Positions 25,120-37,757 of a DNA stretch of 64,000 nt are shown one piece after another. Positions within the stretch are counted from its first letter, which is position 1, and every line of letters begins with the position of its first letter. The position numbers and the translations under genes were made by a program. Source of the stretch: Brachionus manjavacas (Eukaryota > Rotifera > Eurotatoria > Ploima > Brachionidae); contig JAHQIY010000004.1 of the NCBI GenBank assembly GCA_019054805.1, positions 7,324,501 to 7,388,500 of the forward strand, written 5' to 3'. The notes under the pieces were generated by a model. The model worked only from the letters and a program-made list of their open reading frames with translations. It had not been told where the DNA came from and did not search any database.

Positions 25120-28115
25120 TTTCGGCTTATTTCTAAATTAAAATCAAATAATTTTAAAAAGAAAAAAGCAAGTTTTTGAAATGATGAAATTTTTCAGCTT
25201 AAGTTTGAATTTTAGTCCTTTAAAGGAAGCAAAATTAACATTTGGAATTCTGTTTAAGTTTTTATATTTGTATCAAAATTTGATAGAAAACATGGAACAA
25301 TCTTAATGATATTTGATTGAAAATTATTAAAATTTATTTTTATATCGAACTAGTGAATTCATAATGTAAATCAATTGGCCATTTTTGGTTATTTTTAAGT
25401 TGAATCAGCTCTAAAAATTAAGATTCATTTAAATAATATTCAAAAATTATGCCCTCGCTAGAATAAATGCATCGAATAAAAAAAAGTTTTTCAATAACCA
25501 TTTTGAACATGAAATAAAAAGATGATTTTTCTCAAATTAGTTTACTTAATTTTGAGCAATACTAATTTTCCATAGTAACTACAAACTCAGGGCTCTTTAA
25601 TTTGATCATCACCGCTAAAAGTATTTTCTAAATCTAATCTTACCTTTTCTTAATCAATACTATCCTTAGGTTATTTAAATTATAAGAGTCGACAGCTTAA
25701 ATATTTAAATTAAAAAGGTAATACATTTGATGGTAACAATGAATGATTGGTAGCAAAAGTTTTCCTATCAAGAAATACTTTTATAAATTGCTTAATTTTT
25801 TATATAATTGAATGACAAAGAGTAATTATGATTTTTTCTTAAATTTTTTTGCCAAATTTTAAAAAAATTACTTTTTACAAATTCCTAATTTCTTGGCAAC
25901 TATTAAATGGATAGATGATAATTAAATGCGTGATAACTGATTAGCCTTTAATTTATTATGATCAGTTAGAATTTGAAAAAAAATATTAACAAATTAATTT
26001 TTATTTGGCTAATAATATAAATTTGTTAAAATTAATTTTTTAACCAAAATAATGTTTTTCCATCTGATTGAATAATTTAATTAAATATTTGCCTCATTTA
26101 ACTTTTGTAAACGAAATTCCTCAAATTCCATTTCTTTTTCCTAAAGACTTTGTCTTACTCTTTCACTTTGCAAAAATAAATTTGGGCCATTGTTAAATTG
26201 GGCCAGAATTTTGAGAAAATAAATTTCTTAAAATTCTTTTGGCATAAACCATAAACCATAAACCAAAATTACTTTTCCTGTTTTAGATCTAAACTCTCAA
26301 GAATAAATTTATTTCAAGCTTTTGATAAAAAAATAGCTAAATTTGAATCGTTCAAAATAAAAATGCGCATAACAGCGCTAATAAGCTGTTAAAAAATTAA
26401 AATCTGTTTTTAGACTGTCTAAAAAATAATTTTTTGATAAGAAATTTTTTTGTTTAAAGTTTTAAAGATGCCATAAATAAGACGCCAAGATTTAGAGCTA
26501 TATTATCTCATTGTTACATAATATCAATTAATTTAAATATTAAATTTCCCAGGTGTAACATTTAAATTTAGAAATTATTCGAAAAATTAACTTGGCATTT
26601 GGTATTAATCTTGCTGGGATATATAGTTTTGACTTGTGCCTATGAGTTCAAAAATTTCACCAAAATTAAATAAACTCTTTAAAATAAAATTCACTAGTAT
26701 TTGAACATGGAAAACGCGTGCTTTTGATGACTAAAATCTTATCGAATATGTTGAAACTTTGAAATTTCTATCACTCATTCATTAGAAGCTAGTTCAAAAA
26801 TTAAGCAAGCAACTTATATGAAATAGACTTAAATTGCTTTTCTATCTTAGTTGATTAATATTTTTTCAAAATTAGAATTTAGACTAGTAAAAGTAATCAT
26901 GTATGATTCGAGTATAAGAAATTTTTTTTGAACATAAAATAATTTTGACTAAATTGCAAAAAAAATCTTAGGTCTTCTAGACATAACGTGACATTCTAAA
27001 GGTAAATGAATTTTCCAGCTACAATACTAAAAAACTTAAAAAAACATCATCTTTTAAAACGCGTTAGATAAACAGACGAAAAAAAAAATTATTATTTAAA
27101 AAAAAATTTAATATTGATTAAAAATTAGATTCCGGTTGAAGGCTTATTCGCGTTGCTTGAGAAAAACTTAATATATTTAGTTTTGAAAAGAATCTAAATT
27201 CAAAATTGAACCTTTGACCATCATATTCCCTTTAAAATTATTCTTAGTTTTAAAAGCATTTTTTCAATTGCTCTTTTAATTAAGAGTTTTCAAACTGTTT
27301 TGAATCTAGGTTTTTCTAATCACTAAAAGATAAAATAATTATAACATCTTGAAGATAAATAAATCTAGAATATTGATATCAAAATATTAAATTTGGCTTT
27401 ATTAACATTTACAGCTTAAATAACTTTATTATTTATTTAAAAAAATATGCTAGAAAATGTTTAAATTTTACTGTTAAAGAATTAAAAAAAGCTGAAACTA
27501 TTTATTTCACACGATGGTGAAGTTTGGAGCAAAAACTGCACCAAATATATTTTTTGAGATTTAATCTCAGTTTCATTTCAATTATTGACGATTGTTTAGA
27601 TCACGATTATTATTATAATTGATAATTTTTTTTTTGCTCCTAACTTTAAGCCCGCTTATTTTATTATACATTTATTTATAGCATTTTCATATCAGATTTT
27701 TTAAATTAAAATATGCTCTTTTTAAAAAAAATATTTTCTAAAATCAATTGAATTTTATTTTATATTTTTGAGCGAAGCAGTAAAAATTATTAATGTTATT
27801 ATAAATAGTTCATGTTATTCGTATTCTTTCAATAATTTATTCTTATTTTTTGCTCTTTAAAATATCATACCTGTTTAACTCAATTTAAAAAAAAGACTAG
27901 TGTAAAATTATTTAATTATAAATTTCAATTCTACATAATTTTTAAATCTAAAAGAATGTTTAAAAGATTTTATGTTTAAAATTGAAGGGTCAAAATGACA
28001 TACCGAGTTTTTTTGGGTTGATGATCAGAAAATAAAATTTATTTTTGAACTTAGTTTATTAGTTTATTTAGATTAAAAATTATTCAACTTAAACTAAGAT
28101 AAGGATAAAATAATC
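25120..28115. other. Spacer between the two NT5C2 paralogs
   Basis: About 3 kb of AT-rich sequence with no supportable exon or recognised transposon. It should contain the promoter of NT5C2-A near 25120 and the 3' UTR of NT5C2-B near 28115. Confidence 0.6.
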
Positions 28116-31100
28116 CTATTTTTCAACTAATGTTGAGTTATTTGGATTCGAAGCATGTTTTGAAATTGATACTGTTCTGTTAATTCTATGACTTGTGGAA
28201 TCAGAAAATGGATCTTCAGGATTTACTGTTGACTCATGTGGCATCTTAAAAATAAAATTTAATTTCAAAATATTTAAAAATTGTAAAAAAAACCAATTGA
28301 GGCGCTGCTTTGAACAGATAAAAAAAAGGATAATGAAGCAAATTTAGACACGTAGAGGAATAAATATCAGCATATCGAGTTACTTGAGAAGCAAAATATG
28401 TTTGTTGTGATCCTTAAATCAACGTTTTACTCAATTAATTTTATTTTTTTTAAATTACCTGTTCTAAAAGTACTACCAAAATATGAATAAGACATATCAA
28501 TTTGATGAACCAAACTCTATGATAAAATCTTATATTTTTTTCAATAAAAAAAAAAGCATTACCTGAATTTTTTCTTTAATTTTTGATATATCAGGACAAT
28601 CTTTAGAAGAACTGTCAAAATTTCTAAAAAAATATCAAAATCTAGTAATTTAAAAAAAAAATTTTTTTAAAAAAGGTTTACATCAACATAAAAGACAGTT
28701 CGTCGTTAAGTTGATTCATTTGGGTATAAAGGTCATGTTTTTCGGTGTAAATACTCAATTCCTTAGAAAGCTCTGGTACTATCAAAAAAGTGTGCCATGC
28801 TCTGACTTTTTTCGATTTAATAATATCTCCAAAAATGTGATCTCCAACATAAAGTACATCTTTTCCATGAGAATTAATCAACTTTGAAAAAACTTCAACA
28901 TTTCCGCCCGAGTATACTCTATCGCTCAAAAGAGGTCCTGCATGTGATCCAATGTTTTTGCCATAAGTCTCAATATTAATTTCTTTTAGCATTGTTCCCT
29001 CGGCAAAAAATAATGGCTTATGTGCATCAACTACAATATAATCAAAATATGATCTCCAATTTCGATTAGGCTCTATTTCATCAAGTAAATAGCTCATTAT
29101 TTTCTTTAAAAAATTTGAATAATTTTTTAACCATAGAATCTAAATTTTTAACTTACATTTGCGTAGTTATAATCAGAATTGGTTAACAAAAAACTTTTTA
29201 CATTGTTATCTCGTATTCTAAATTGGAATAAATATTAAATTTTTATGACCATGAGATTTAAATAGTTTACCACATTTTTAAGAAATTCCGAAAAAAATAG
29301 TTATACCAAATTAATTCAAAGCTACTTCTACTTAAATTAAGAAATAAAAATAAATGCTTTTTACTTATCGAATCTTTTAACAAAAAAGCATTGAAAATTT
29401 TTTTAATTTAATTTATAGAGATAAAAAATTAATGACACATTTTTTTATATTTAATTATTTAAAAAGAGCCAGACTATAGTTTCATAATTAAAAACTCTTT
29501 TGAAAAAATTTAACTATTTTGTGTGGTCGAAAAATAATTCAGTTTAGGTAGCATCTTTTTTTTTCCAATTTTCAAATTAAAATTGTGGTAGTTTATTAAA
29601 TTTTAAGGAATCGAACTAGATTTTTTTAAATTTTTTACCTATTTAATAAGAGAGCCAGACGATCATCTTTGACTATAAACTTCTCAACATTTTCTGTAAC
29701 TTTCTTTTGAATTCTATTCTTAAAATCAAATAAATTTTAAAAAAAATGAGTAAATTTTTTTCACATTATTATTTCTTACGAAACACTAACAAAGACACTT
29801 TTCTCATTATTAATAATAAATAAATTTTTAAAATTTCAAAATGGTAGATATCCTTAAGATTTTTTTTTTCAAAAATTAGACATTCCAGTCAAACATCAAT
29901 ATTTTGATCGAATATATTTCAACAAAAGAAATTTATGATTCGATCAAAAGTTTAAAAAACAAAGCTTCTGCCGGCTTCGATGAGATCTCAAATAAAGTTG
30001 TAAAAAACCTTCCATTCAACGTTCTGAAAGCGTTACACTCAATTTTTAACTACTCTATTAAACTCGGTTCTGTACCCGATAGTTGGAAGATATCCAAAAT
30101 CATTATGTTATCGAAAAAGAAAAAACCACCCGACTTGGTTACCTCGTATCGCCCGATATCAATCCTTAGTTGCTTAGGCAAACTATTAGAGAAAATTGTA
30201 AACACTAAAATCCAAACTTGGACCGAAGAGAATAACATTCTTCCTGACTGTCAATGTGGCTTTAGAAAAAAGAAATCTACTCAGGACCAAATTTTGAGAT
30301 TAACTCAATCGATATGTGACGGTTTTAACAAAGGTTTGCTAACTGGTGCTGTATTTTTCGATGTCAAACAAGCTTTCGATAAAACATCCCACTCAGGTAT
30401 TATCAATAGGCTAAACGAAATAAACTTCAGCGAACTTCTAACAAAATGGATCTCAGACTTTCTTTCAAATCGATTTTTTCAGGTCAGTATCAACAATCAT
30501 CTTTCAAGTACCAAACCAATCAAATGTGGTGTACCGCAAGGTAGCTCTATCTCCCCAACGCTCTTTATTTTATACTTCAGTAAAGTCGTAAACAACTTAC
30601 CGAAACACATCAAGGTAGCAATATTTGCAGACGATCTCTGTATTTGGATAACATGTAAATCCACAAGATTAATCGAAGAAAATCTTCAACCAGCTATCAA
30701 TAAAATAATCGAATTCTGTAACACCTGGGGCTTCACCATAAACATCTCAAAAACTTGCTACACCACCTTCACAACTGCTGGTCACCGCAAAAATTTCCAC
30801 ATTAAGTACAAACTGAAGCTTACAATTTTAAATCAGGATATTCCAATTGATCCGTTTCCCACCTTTCTTGGAATCAAGCTTGATCCTAAGTTATCCTTCA
30901 AACCTCACCTCATAGAGCTTGAAAACAAACTAACTTCAAAAACCAACTTAATCCGTCGTATCAAAAATTTCAGATGGTCAAACTCTCTATCAATTAATAT
31001 TATGCTGTACAAATCACTCATTCGCTCACTTTTTGATTATTGTTTCGTGATTCTAAATAATAGCACCGAGAAAATCAGTTCATCCCTCCAAAAAATCCAA

Positions 31101-34018
31101 AATAAAATCTTGCGAATCATCAAGTACTTCCCCTACAAAACCTCGATCCGTACAATCCACAAAGTTCTCAAACTCGAAACTATTGAAGAACGTGCAAACA
31201 ATCTATTCCTCAAATTCCTAACCAACAAATCCAAACAATCATTAATCGCAAAAGAGATCGAAATATACATGTTATCAGAACGTCCAAACTTAAAAAGATT
31301 TATAACTCCATTTGAAAAAATTATTGTCTAATTTAAAACTAATTTTTTGTAGACTATTTTTTTTTTTTTTTTTTTTTTTTTTATCCGATTTTTCACCAAG
31401 TTCCTTTTTAATACTTTTGTAATCAATCAATTTTTATACTAGCATAGATTTTTCATGAGGGCTTAAACGAAGGTCTAGAACCATTCGGACGTGCCCAGGG
31501 GTCCTCCCCTAAATTATTTTTTAAAAAAAAAAAAAAAAAAAAATCAATATTTTGAAGACTTTTTCTGGCTTTTTCTTTAGTTATGATGATAAATTAGTCT
31601 TTGATTCAGAAATCTAGAAATTGCGATAAAATTTAAATAAGATTACTTTTTATGAAAATTTGGAGGACTATCAAAGCTCAGTATCAAGAAACACATTTGA
31701 AGATCAGACATGAGGATTACCAAAAAAAAATTCAAAAAAAATAACATTGGAAAATGGAAATTTTTATTACTTTTTATCTTTTTTATATAAAATGAAATTT
31801 AAATCTTGATTGAACTTATCAAATCCATTAGATTTCTAACCAGATACAAATTGATCAATTATTGGTAAAACTTTTCAAAAATTTTGTCATTTTAAATTAT
31901 GAAACATTTATTTTTTTAATTTAATTCGTTATTATTCGAAAAACATAAAAAAAATTATTTATCATTTTCAGAGTTTTTAAAAGTCACAAGTCTTGAGTCA
32001 AGTCCAATTATGGACTTTAACTTTAATTAATTTAGTGACTTTGATTTAAACTAGTTGTTGTGGCGGCTTAATTAAAATCAAAGTCACTAAAATTAAAATT
32101 TAAATTCTAACTTGGACTTGACTTAATACTTGTGACTTTTAAAAACTCTGATCGTTTTATTCGTTTTATTCTAATAGATCTACATTTTTAATTAATTTGG
32201 CATTTAAAAAGTTTTTTAAGACCAATTATGGGTGAACTATCATAGAGAAAAATTAAAAAAGAGAAAAAAAATAGAGAAAATACTAAAGAGAGAAAAAAAT
32301 CATGCCCATTGAGCAAAAAACCTCGTCTGCCCATTAAGCTATGGAACTTGCACTAGCGCGTTAAAAGTGACTTGCCACGTACTAACAATAACGTTGAATC
32401 GTGGCATTCACGAATAAAATCAGATGTAAGGCATAACTTAACAGTCCCCAAAGAAGTTGAATTTTTCAGATTGGAACAAAATAATATGGAGTCTGATTTG
32501 TTGTTGTTGTTTGCTGGTAATCTAATTAAGTCAATGACATTAAAAGTTAAAAAAAAAACAAGAAAAGATAAAACGACAAGTTTTGGATTATAATAAAAAC
32601 AATTTAGATTTACTTATTCGTGGCTTTGCTAATTTGCTAATTGATTAATTTTTGTCTCTATTTTTTTCTCTGAAAAAAATTCTCTAATTTACTTTCTCTA
32701 TTATATTTTTTTTTCTCTAATAAATTTATTCTAATATTGACACTTAATAATCTCTATTTTTTTTCTCTAAAATAAAAATTCTCTAAAAATTTTTTTCTCT
32801 ATTATGAACGTTTACCCATTAATGATAAATTATTAAATATTACATTAATTAAAGCCAAGCTAATGTCATCGATTTTATTAATTAAATTAAGGATAGATAT
32901 TCGTGTTCATTTCCTTTTCCAATTTGAGTAAAATTATAATTTAAAATTATAAAAAGTAAAATTGAAATGCGACAATTTTGATGGCACGGATTAAAAGGCA
33001 TCTATGTTTGAATGATCAAGAGAAGATGAATTTGTATGAGTTTAGAATTTGCAAAATAAAAATTGAGAAAGTTTTAAAATTACTGTGACATATTGATAAT
33101 CGATTGATGCACGAACATCTTGATACATTGCTTTATAGGAAATAAACAAATTTCCGTTTGAAACACCAGTTTCTTTCCTTGAATAAGATTTAATTCAAAA
33201 TTTTATTTCTAGAATAGTTTTAGTACCATTCGTAATCTTTTGAAGTTGAAAAATAGTTGACTATGCACGCAAGTAGATAAGACTCCGGATGTTCATAAAG
33301 AGTATGTTGGACAGAAATGCGGTTTGGGTCATAATTGATAAATTTGTTAGGATAAAACCGATGTAGATCTTGCCTGGTGAAAATTAAAAAAAAAAAAGTT
33401 TTTGAAAAATTAAAAATAGTTACTTCTTTAAAATTTTAAAACCATGTGAACAAGTCAAAATATTTCCGTAAGGATCAACTTTTAGTAAATTTCCGTGTAA
33501 TTTATCATACCATAAACCTCTGAGTAAAATAGAATCTAGAAAAATTTCTTTTTATAAATGATTGTATTACCTGACGGCAAAATTTGGATCGTATTTAAAA
33601 TTTTTTATATCTTCCGGGTAGCCGATTTCGATCAAACGCTCAATGGCTAAAGAAAATGTCAGCAGATCGAACGTATCAGTTTTGTATTCTGAAAGAAGAG
33701 ATATTTTATTAATAGAAAATTTCGAAAATTTAAATAAATACCCGCCAAAGTGTGATCCATGTCAAATCCAAAAAATTTGATATCACTAAGCTGAAACGAT
33801 CTATTGACAAATATTCTTTAAAAGAAGCTAAATTTTAGAATTCAATTAGCTAAAATTTTTTGAAATTTTTCATACCTGTGCGAACATTCCCTTTTCACTT
33901 GGCCATGATATTGAAGATTTTGGTGATGCATTGAATCATATTGACTATCATGGCTCATCGCCGATTCGTTTTTATCCGAAAAAGACAGAGAAATTGATTG
34001 TTCGATTGATGAATTCAT
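28116..34018 (-). CDS. NT5C2: Cytosolic purine 5'-nucleotidase, paralog B
   Basis: Thirteen exons join in phase to encode 533 residues: 33876-34018, 33742-33815, 33571-33688, 33424-33519, 33227-33373, 33084-33177, 29639-29718, 29157-29217, 28682-29103, 28563-28623, 28459-28516, 28294-28412, 28116-28244. Catalytic residues are retained: DMDHT at 66-70 (Asp66, Asp68), [13 protein letters not shown] and GDHIFGDI. Two departures from paralog A and vertebrates are visible. The residue after the second catalytic Asp is His instead of Tyr, and SRQT is SQQT. After MPHESTVNP the tail is short and lacks the acidic run. It is probably a functional but diverged enzyme, since all frames are open and all splice sites consensus. 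Four intron positions are shared with paralog A and eight are private. Intron 6 (29719-33083) has accumulated several transposons. Confidence 0.95.
29908..31542 (+). mobile_element. Young 5'-truncated Jockey/CR1-type LINE
   Basis: An insertion of 1.63 kb ending in a poly(A) run (31522-31542) is bounded by a perfect 13 bp target-site duplication, ATCAATATTTTGA, at 29895-29907 and 31543-31555. It contains an uninterrupted reverse-transcriptase reading frame (29907-31331) without its own ATG, as expected for 5' truncation. RT motifs include [44 protein letters not shown] and the catalytic FADDLCIW, followed by the usual C-terminal helical region. The intact frame and duplication indicate recent insertion. 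The 3' UTR has a T-run of about 30 at 31353-31382. A decayed copy of the same 3' end lies at 45725-46095. Confidence 0.9.
31970..32149. mobile_element. Foldback MITE, 180 bp
   Basis: Two arms of about 78 bp are near-perfect inverted copies: AGAGTTTTTAAAAGTCACAA opens the left arm and its complement closes the right. They flank a 20 bp centre containing TTGTTGTGGCGGC. There is no coding capacity. A degenerate relative with the same centre and the AAGTCACTAAAATTAAA block lies at 40701-40826. Confidence 0.75.
32226..32823 (+). mobile_element. Mutator-like (MULE) transposon relic
   Basis: Inverted ends read ATGGGTGAAC...TCATAGAGAAAAA (left) and, in reverse complement, ATGGGTAAACGTTCATAATAG (right), with many AGAGAAAAA/TCTCTATTTTT subterminal repeats. 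Inside, at 32363-32560 (+), the frame reads [19 protein letters not shown], the characteristic C-terminal segment of MULE transposases associated with FLYWCH genes (usually PRTNNxVEGWH). Only this tail remains, so the element is non-autonomous. Confidence 0.65.
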
Positions 34019-34479
34019 TTTGATTTTAGTGTAAAAGTTTTATAATTTTGCACGTTTATAAAATTTGCTAATATCTGAAAAAAAATTATGCAACTAAAAT
34101 TTAAATTTCATTTAAAGAGAAAAGAAATCTGGTAAAACACTCTTTTTATATTTAATTTTCTAGAGCCCGTCAAGGGAAAGTAAGTATTTTAATAAAAACA
34201 AAAATAAAATTCTCTAAATATTAATTTTTATTCAACATTCCTTAAGAAACTCGGAAGAAAATTTGAATAAAAATAAAAAGAATGTGTTAGGATTTTGATT
34301 TAGAGGCAATTTTTTTAGGCTAAATTTTCTATAAATTTGGATTGAAATGACAATGAATTCATTTTTATTCACAAAAATCATTTATATATTTTTAATTACA
34401 CAAAAACTTTTCAAATAGTTCAATTTTTTTAATAGTGAAAAAGTTAAGTAATGACGAGTTAAACCGCCTCTATTTTTCA

Positions 34480-35660
34480 TACTCTTATTGTTCCTATTTG
34501 GCATTAAGTGTGCTTAGCTCTCAAAAATCTTTTTTAGTACATTATTAAGAATACTTGAGACTATTTCTTCCAGCTTTTTCAATGACCTTGACTCTTGCTT
34601 GGCAATCGCTTTATCGACCAAGATAAGACTTCAATATTTTGCTCTTAGAATCATTCCTTCCCTAATCTGGCTTGATGGAAAGGCCAATTGTCTCGTTGGC
34701 ATTTGAAGGTCTCATCTTCTCTTAGCATATCAATTGATGCAAGTAATCAAGTGGCGGCATTCTTCTTTTAATTCGTTTTTTTCTTTTGTCTCCCTCAATG
34801 TTCATTTCGTTAATGATATTTGTCTTCATTTAGCTTTTCTCCGTGATTTAACATTCAGGCAGAGACTTTTTCTGGCTTTTTCTTTAGATATTTTCACCTT
34901 GGTTTTCGAACCGAACATTTCCATTCGAGCTTTGTTACCAATTAACTTTGTATTACCAGAGAATCCGATTTTTTGTTGCTTTCTTAGCTGAGATTCGACT
35001 ACTAAACAAAGTTTTTCAAATCTAAAAATTCTTTTTATGTATCTAATCGTAAATTTTTTTTTAAATATTTAATTTTTAAATTTGTAAATTTACTGGTCTA
35101 TCAGGCTTGAATTGCCTCCATGACATCTTGAGTTACACAACAACTGGAATTTTTTTTAACCACATCGATTTGTCATACTTTGACCAGTACAGTTACACTT
35201 ACTATATCTTGACTTCCATCAATTGATAATTTATTGACTGCTTGCCTCACATTTAAAGCTTTTTCTAGGTTAAAATTTAGCTCAATTGAACAATCCTTTA
35301 CCAAGTCAAAGCTATTTCTAGCAAACAGAGTATTAAATACTCCAGCTTCACAAGCTAATTCAAATAAAGACTTAGAATAGACTTTACAACTACGCCAGTG
35401 GTATTGCTTCATTTTTTATTCATATTTCATTGCTGACATGTATAAAGGTAGTTTATTTTTTCTTAACTTACTTACGATCATGTCAGCTGTTATTTTTAAA
35501 TGATCATCATTTCACTTTTTAATCATAATATCGCGTGCTTTGTGTTCGATTTGATTGTGGATACGGTAAATTTTTTCAAAAATTTGCTCGAAAGGAACAT
35601 GAACTCTAATCGTTTCGTCCGGGTTTTACATTATTACTGACTGAGAAGAAAATTTACAAA
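34480..35660 (-). pseudogene. Degenerate coding-like sequence, family unknown
   Basis: Base composition rises above the surroundings. Minus-strand translation gives protein-like pieces broken by many stops: for example RIKRRMPPLDYLHQLIC near 34730, and a 79-residue open piece at 35173-35412 that includes SFDLVKDCSIELNFNLEKA. I cannot assign a family; a decayed transposon gag or open frame is most likely. It shares an identical 25-mer with 31556-31580, next to the LINE insertion. Confidence 0.35.
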
Positions 35661-36956
35661 ATTACTAGAAAAAAAACAAAATAATATATAATTTTTTCCT
35701 CTTTTTTTTACATTTTTACTGGTAGACCAGTAAATTTACAAGTTTAGGTGTTATAGAAATTTACTGTTACATATGGAAAAGATTAAAAAATATCAGATGT
35801 CATTTTGACTTGGAAAAAGTTTCTTGATCTATATATAGTCAAACGGGCTATAACCGTGAATTCTTTATTTAAACGCTAATTAGTTGTAAAATTTTTTTTC
35901 CCTTCCGAAAAACTATAAGTAATAAAGAGAATATTGTCTTTAAATTAAAAAAATCTTTATTTAGAATAAAAGAACGGTTCAAAAAAAGTATTAGGAAATA
36001 ATTATAACCTATTTTAAAACAGAATCAATCTATTTAGTAAACTTTTTTGAACAAAAAAATCCATAGTTAAATCAAAGCTTCTCGGAATGCCTTAAGGCAT
36101 TTCCCTCAAGAACAATTGTTACATTTCTCACAAGAAATTCATTTATTTTGATTTTTTTTGATTTGTTTTGGCTTTTCCTAATATTGTTTTTTAAATCAAG
36201 TAATTGTTTGATCAATTAAACTAATATCGTTTCAAATTATTTAGGGATCCATGGGTTGGCACCTATACCATTTGCAGGTCTTTTATACTTTCCATTGATT
36301 CGGTCGTTAAGTTTTGACTATGGAATGTTAAAGCGAACAGAAGTTTGATGTTTGTTTAATTTTTTAGCTTAAACTTCGGCAATGGATACTGTAAAGTTTC
36401 TTCGCTATAAGCTTTTTGGTTTTTTTGAAAGTTACTTCTCGACATTTTAAAAAAGATTTTTTTTAAATATAAATCAAATAGAAAATTGAACCTATTTTTT
36501 GCAATAAATGAAATTAATGGTTAAACCCCAATCCCATTTTTCTATTAAACTTATTTTATTTTGAAATAACAGAAAATCGGTTGAGTTTTTGAATTTTTAA
36601 AAAAGAAATTCGTAATCAAAAAATATCAAAAAATAATAATAATAATTATTTTTTGATAATTTTTGGCTAATAAATTTTTACACTATTAAAGATCAATAAA
36701 TTTTTACTTTTTATCAAGAAAGTTTTTTTTAAGAACCGGCATTTTCTTTTAAGTCACGAAGATTAGTCGTTTGAAATGAAATAAAAAAAATAAAAATATT
36801 CTTTTTTATTGGTTATTTTTATTAAAAAAGATGTTCTTAATATACTTTTTTCTATTTAATAGAAACCTTTTTTTTCAAAGAAAAGTTATAGTCATTCAAA
36901 AATTCACGGTTTTACTTCATTAACGGTTCAACCTTGAATTTCTATAAGTGCTGATT

Positions 36957-37007
36957 TCTATAATTTCTATAATTTCTATAATTTCTATAATTTCTATAAT
37001 TTCTAAA
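36957..37007. repeat. 9 bp minisatellite (ATAATTTCT)n
   Basis: Five to six tandem copies of ATAATTTCT, with one diverged copy at the right end. No coding relation. Confidence 0.9.
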
Positions 37008-37757
37008 ATTTTTCTTAGAATTTTAAAATTTCCATTTTAAAATAAATAGGTTTAAATTTTTAATGCAATGAAATTACTAGTTCATTTATTACATTAACTA
37101 TGTCAGTTTGACATCGCTGGTGCTTCAAGTGTTAATTGAGCATAACAAATTTTTTAAGACGTATTTATTTTACACGTTTTTATTTTATCCATACTTTAAT
37201 ATTCATTTTTGACTTTGACTTTTATTTTAAAAGATTTTATTATTTTAAATATTATTGTTTTTGAAAAATATGTTACCAATAAAAAAAATAGCGGATCAAT
37301 CTAAAAATTGAATTACCAACTTCTGGTCACATTTAAGCCCTTCGAAAGCTTAGTAACCATTGTGCAAGGAAAATATTAAAAATAGCAAATACCAAAAAAA
37401 AATTTTTAGAAATCAGTCATCAGCATCTTTTTGATTTTTTATACCTTTGATTAATTTTTCAAATTTTTTTGACGTGTTTTGCAATTAAATTTAGCTCAAA
37501 TAACATTTAAAAAGTGACTTATTTTGAATAAACTAAAAGATGTATTTTTTTTTATTTTATTTTATTTTTCTTATTTTATTTAAAATTCTTGACAAAAAAA
37601 ATAAATAAATTCGAATCACAAACAATCCAATAAATTCTAAGACACAAACACTTACACACGAGAGACTAAAAATTTTAAATGCTAAATCATTCTTTTCATA
37701 TACTTAATTTTAATAATCAAAAAATTCAAATTTATTTTATATGATTAATTTCAAATA

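Larger units (their letters stand above)
34019..37757. other. Intergenic stretch with probable pseudogene or retroelement remains
   Basis: Between NT5C2-B and LIN9 the only notable parts are a less AT-rich, stop-riddled stretch at 34480-35660 and a 9 bp minisatellite at 36957-37007 (both listed separately). The rest (35700-37750) is low-complexity A/T sequence, including a 14 bp perfect inverted repeat near 36620-36660. No exon of NT5C2-B or LIN9 is visible here. Confidence 0.55.

Noticed and set aside
34734-34991. 85-residue + strand frame rich in F and L.
   Set aside because: It is the antisense of the pseudogene-like minus-strand sequence and has no features of its own.
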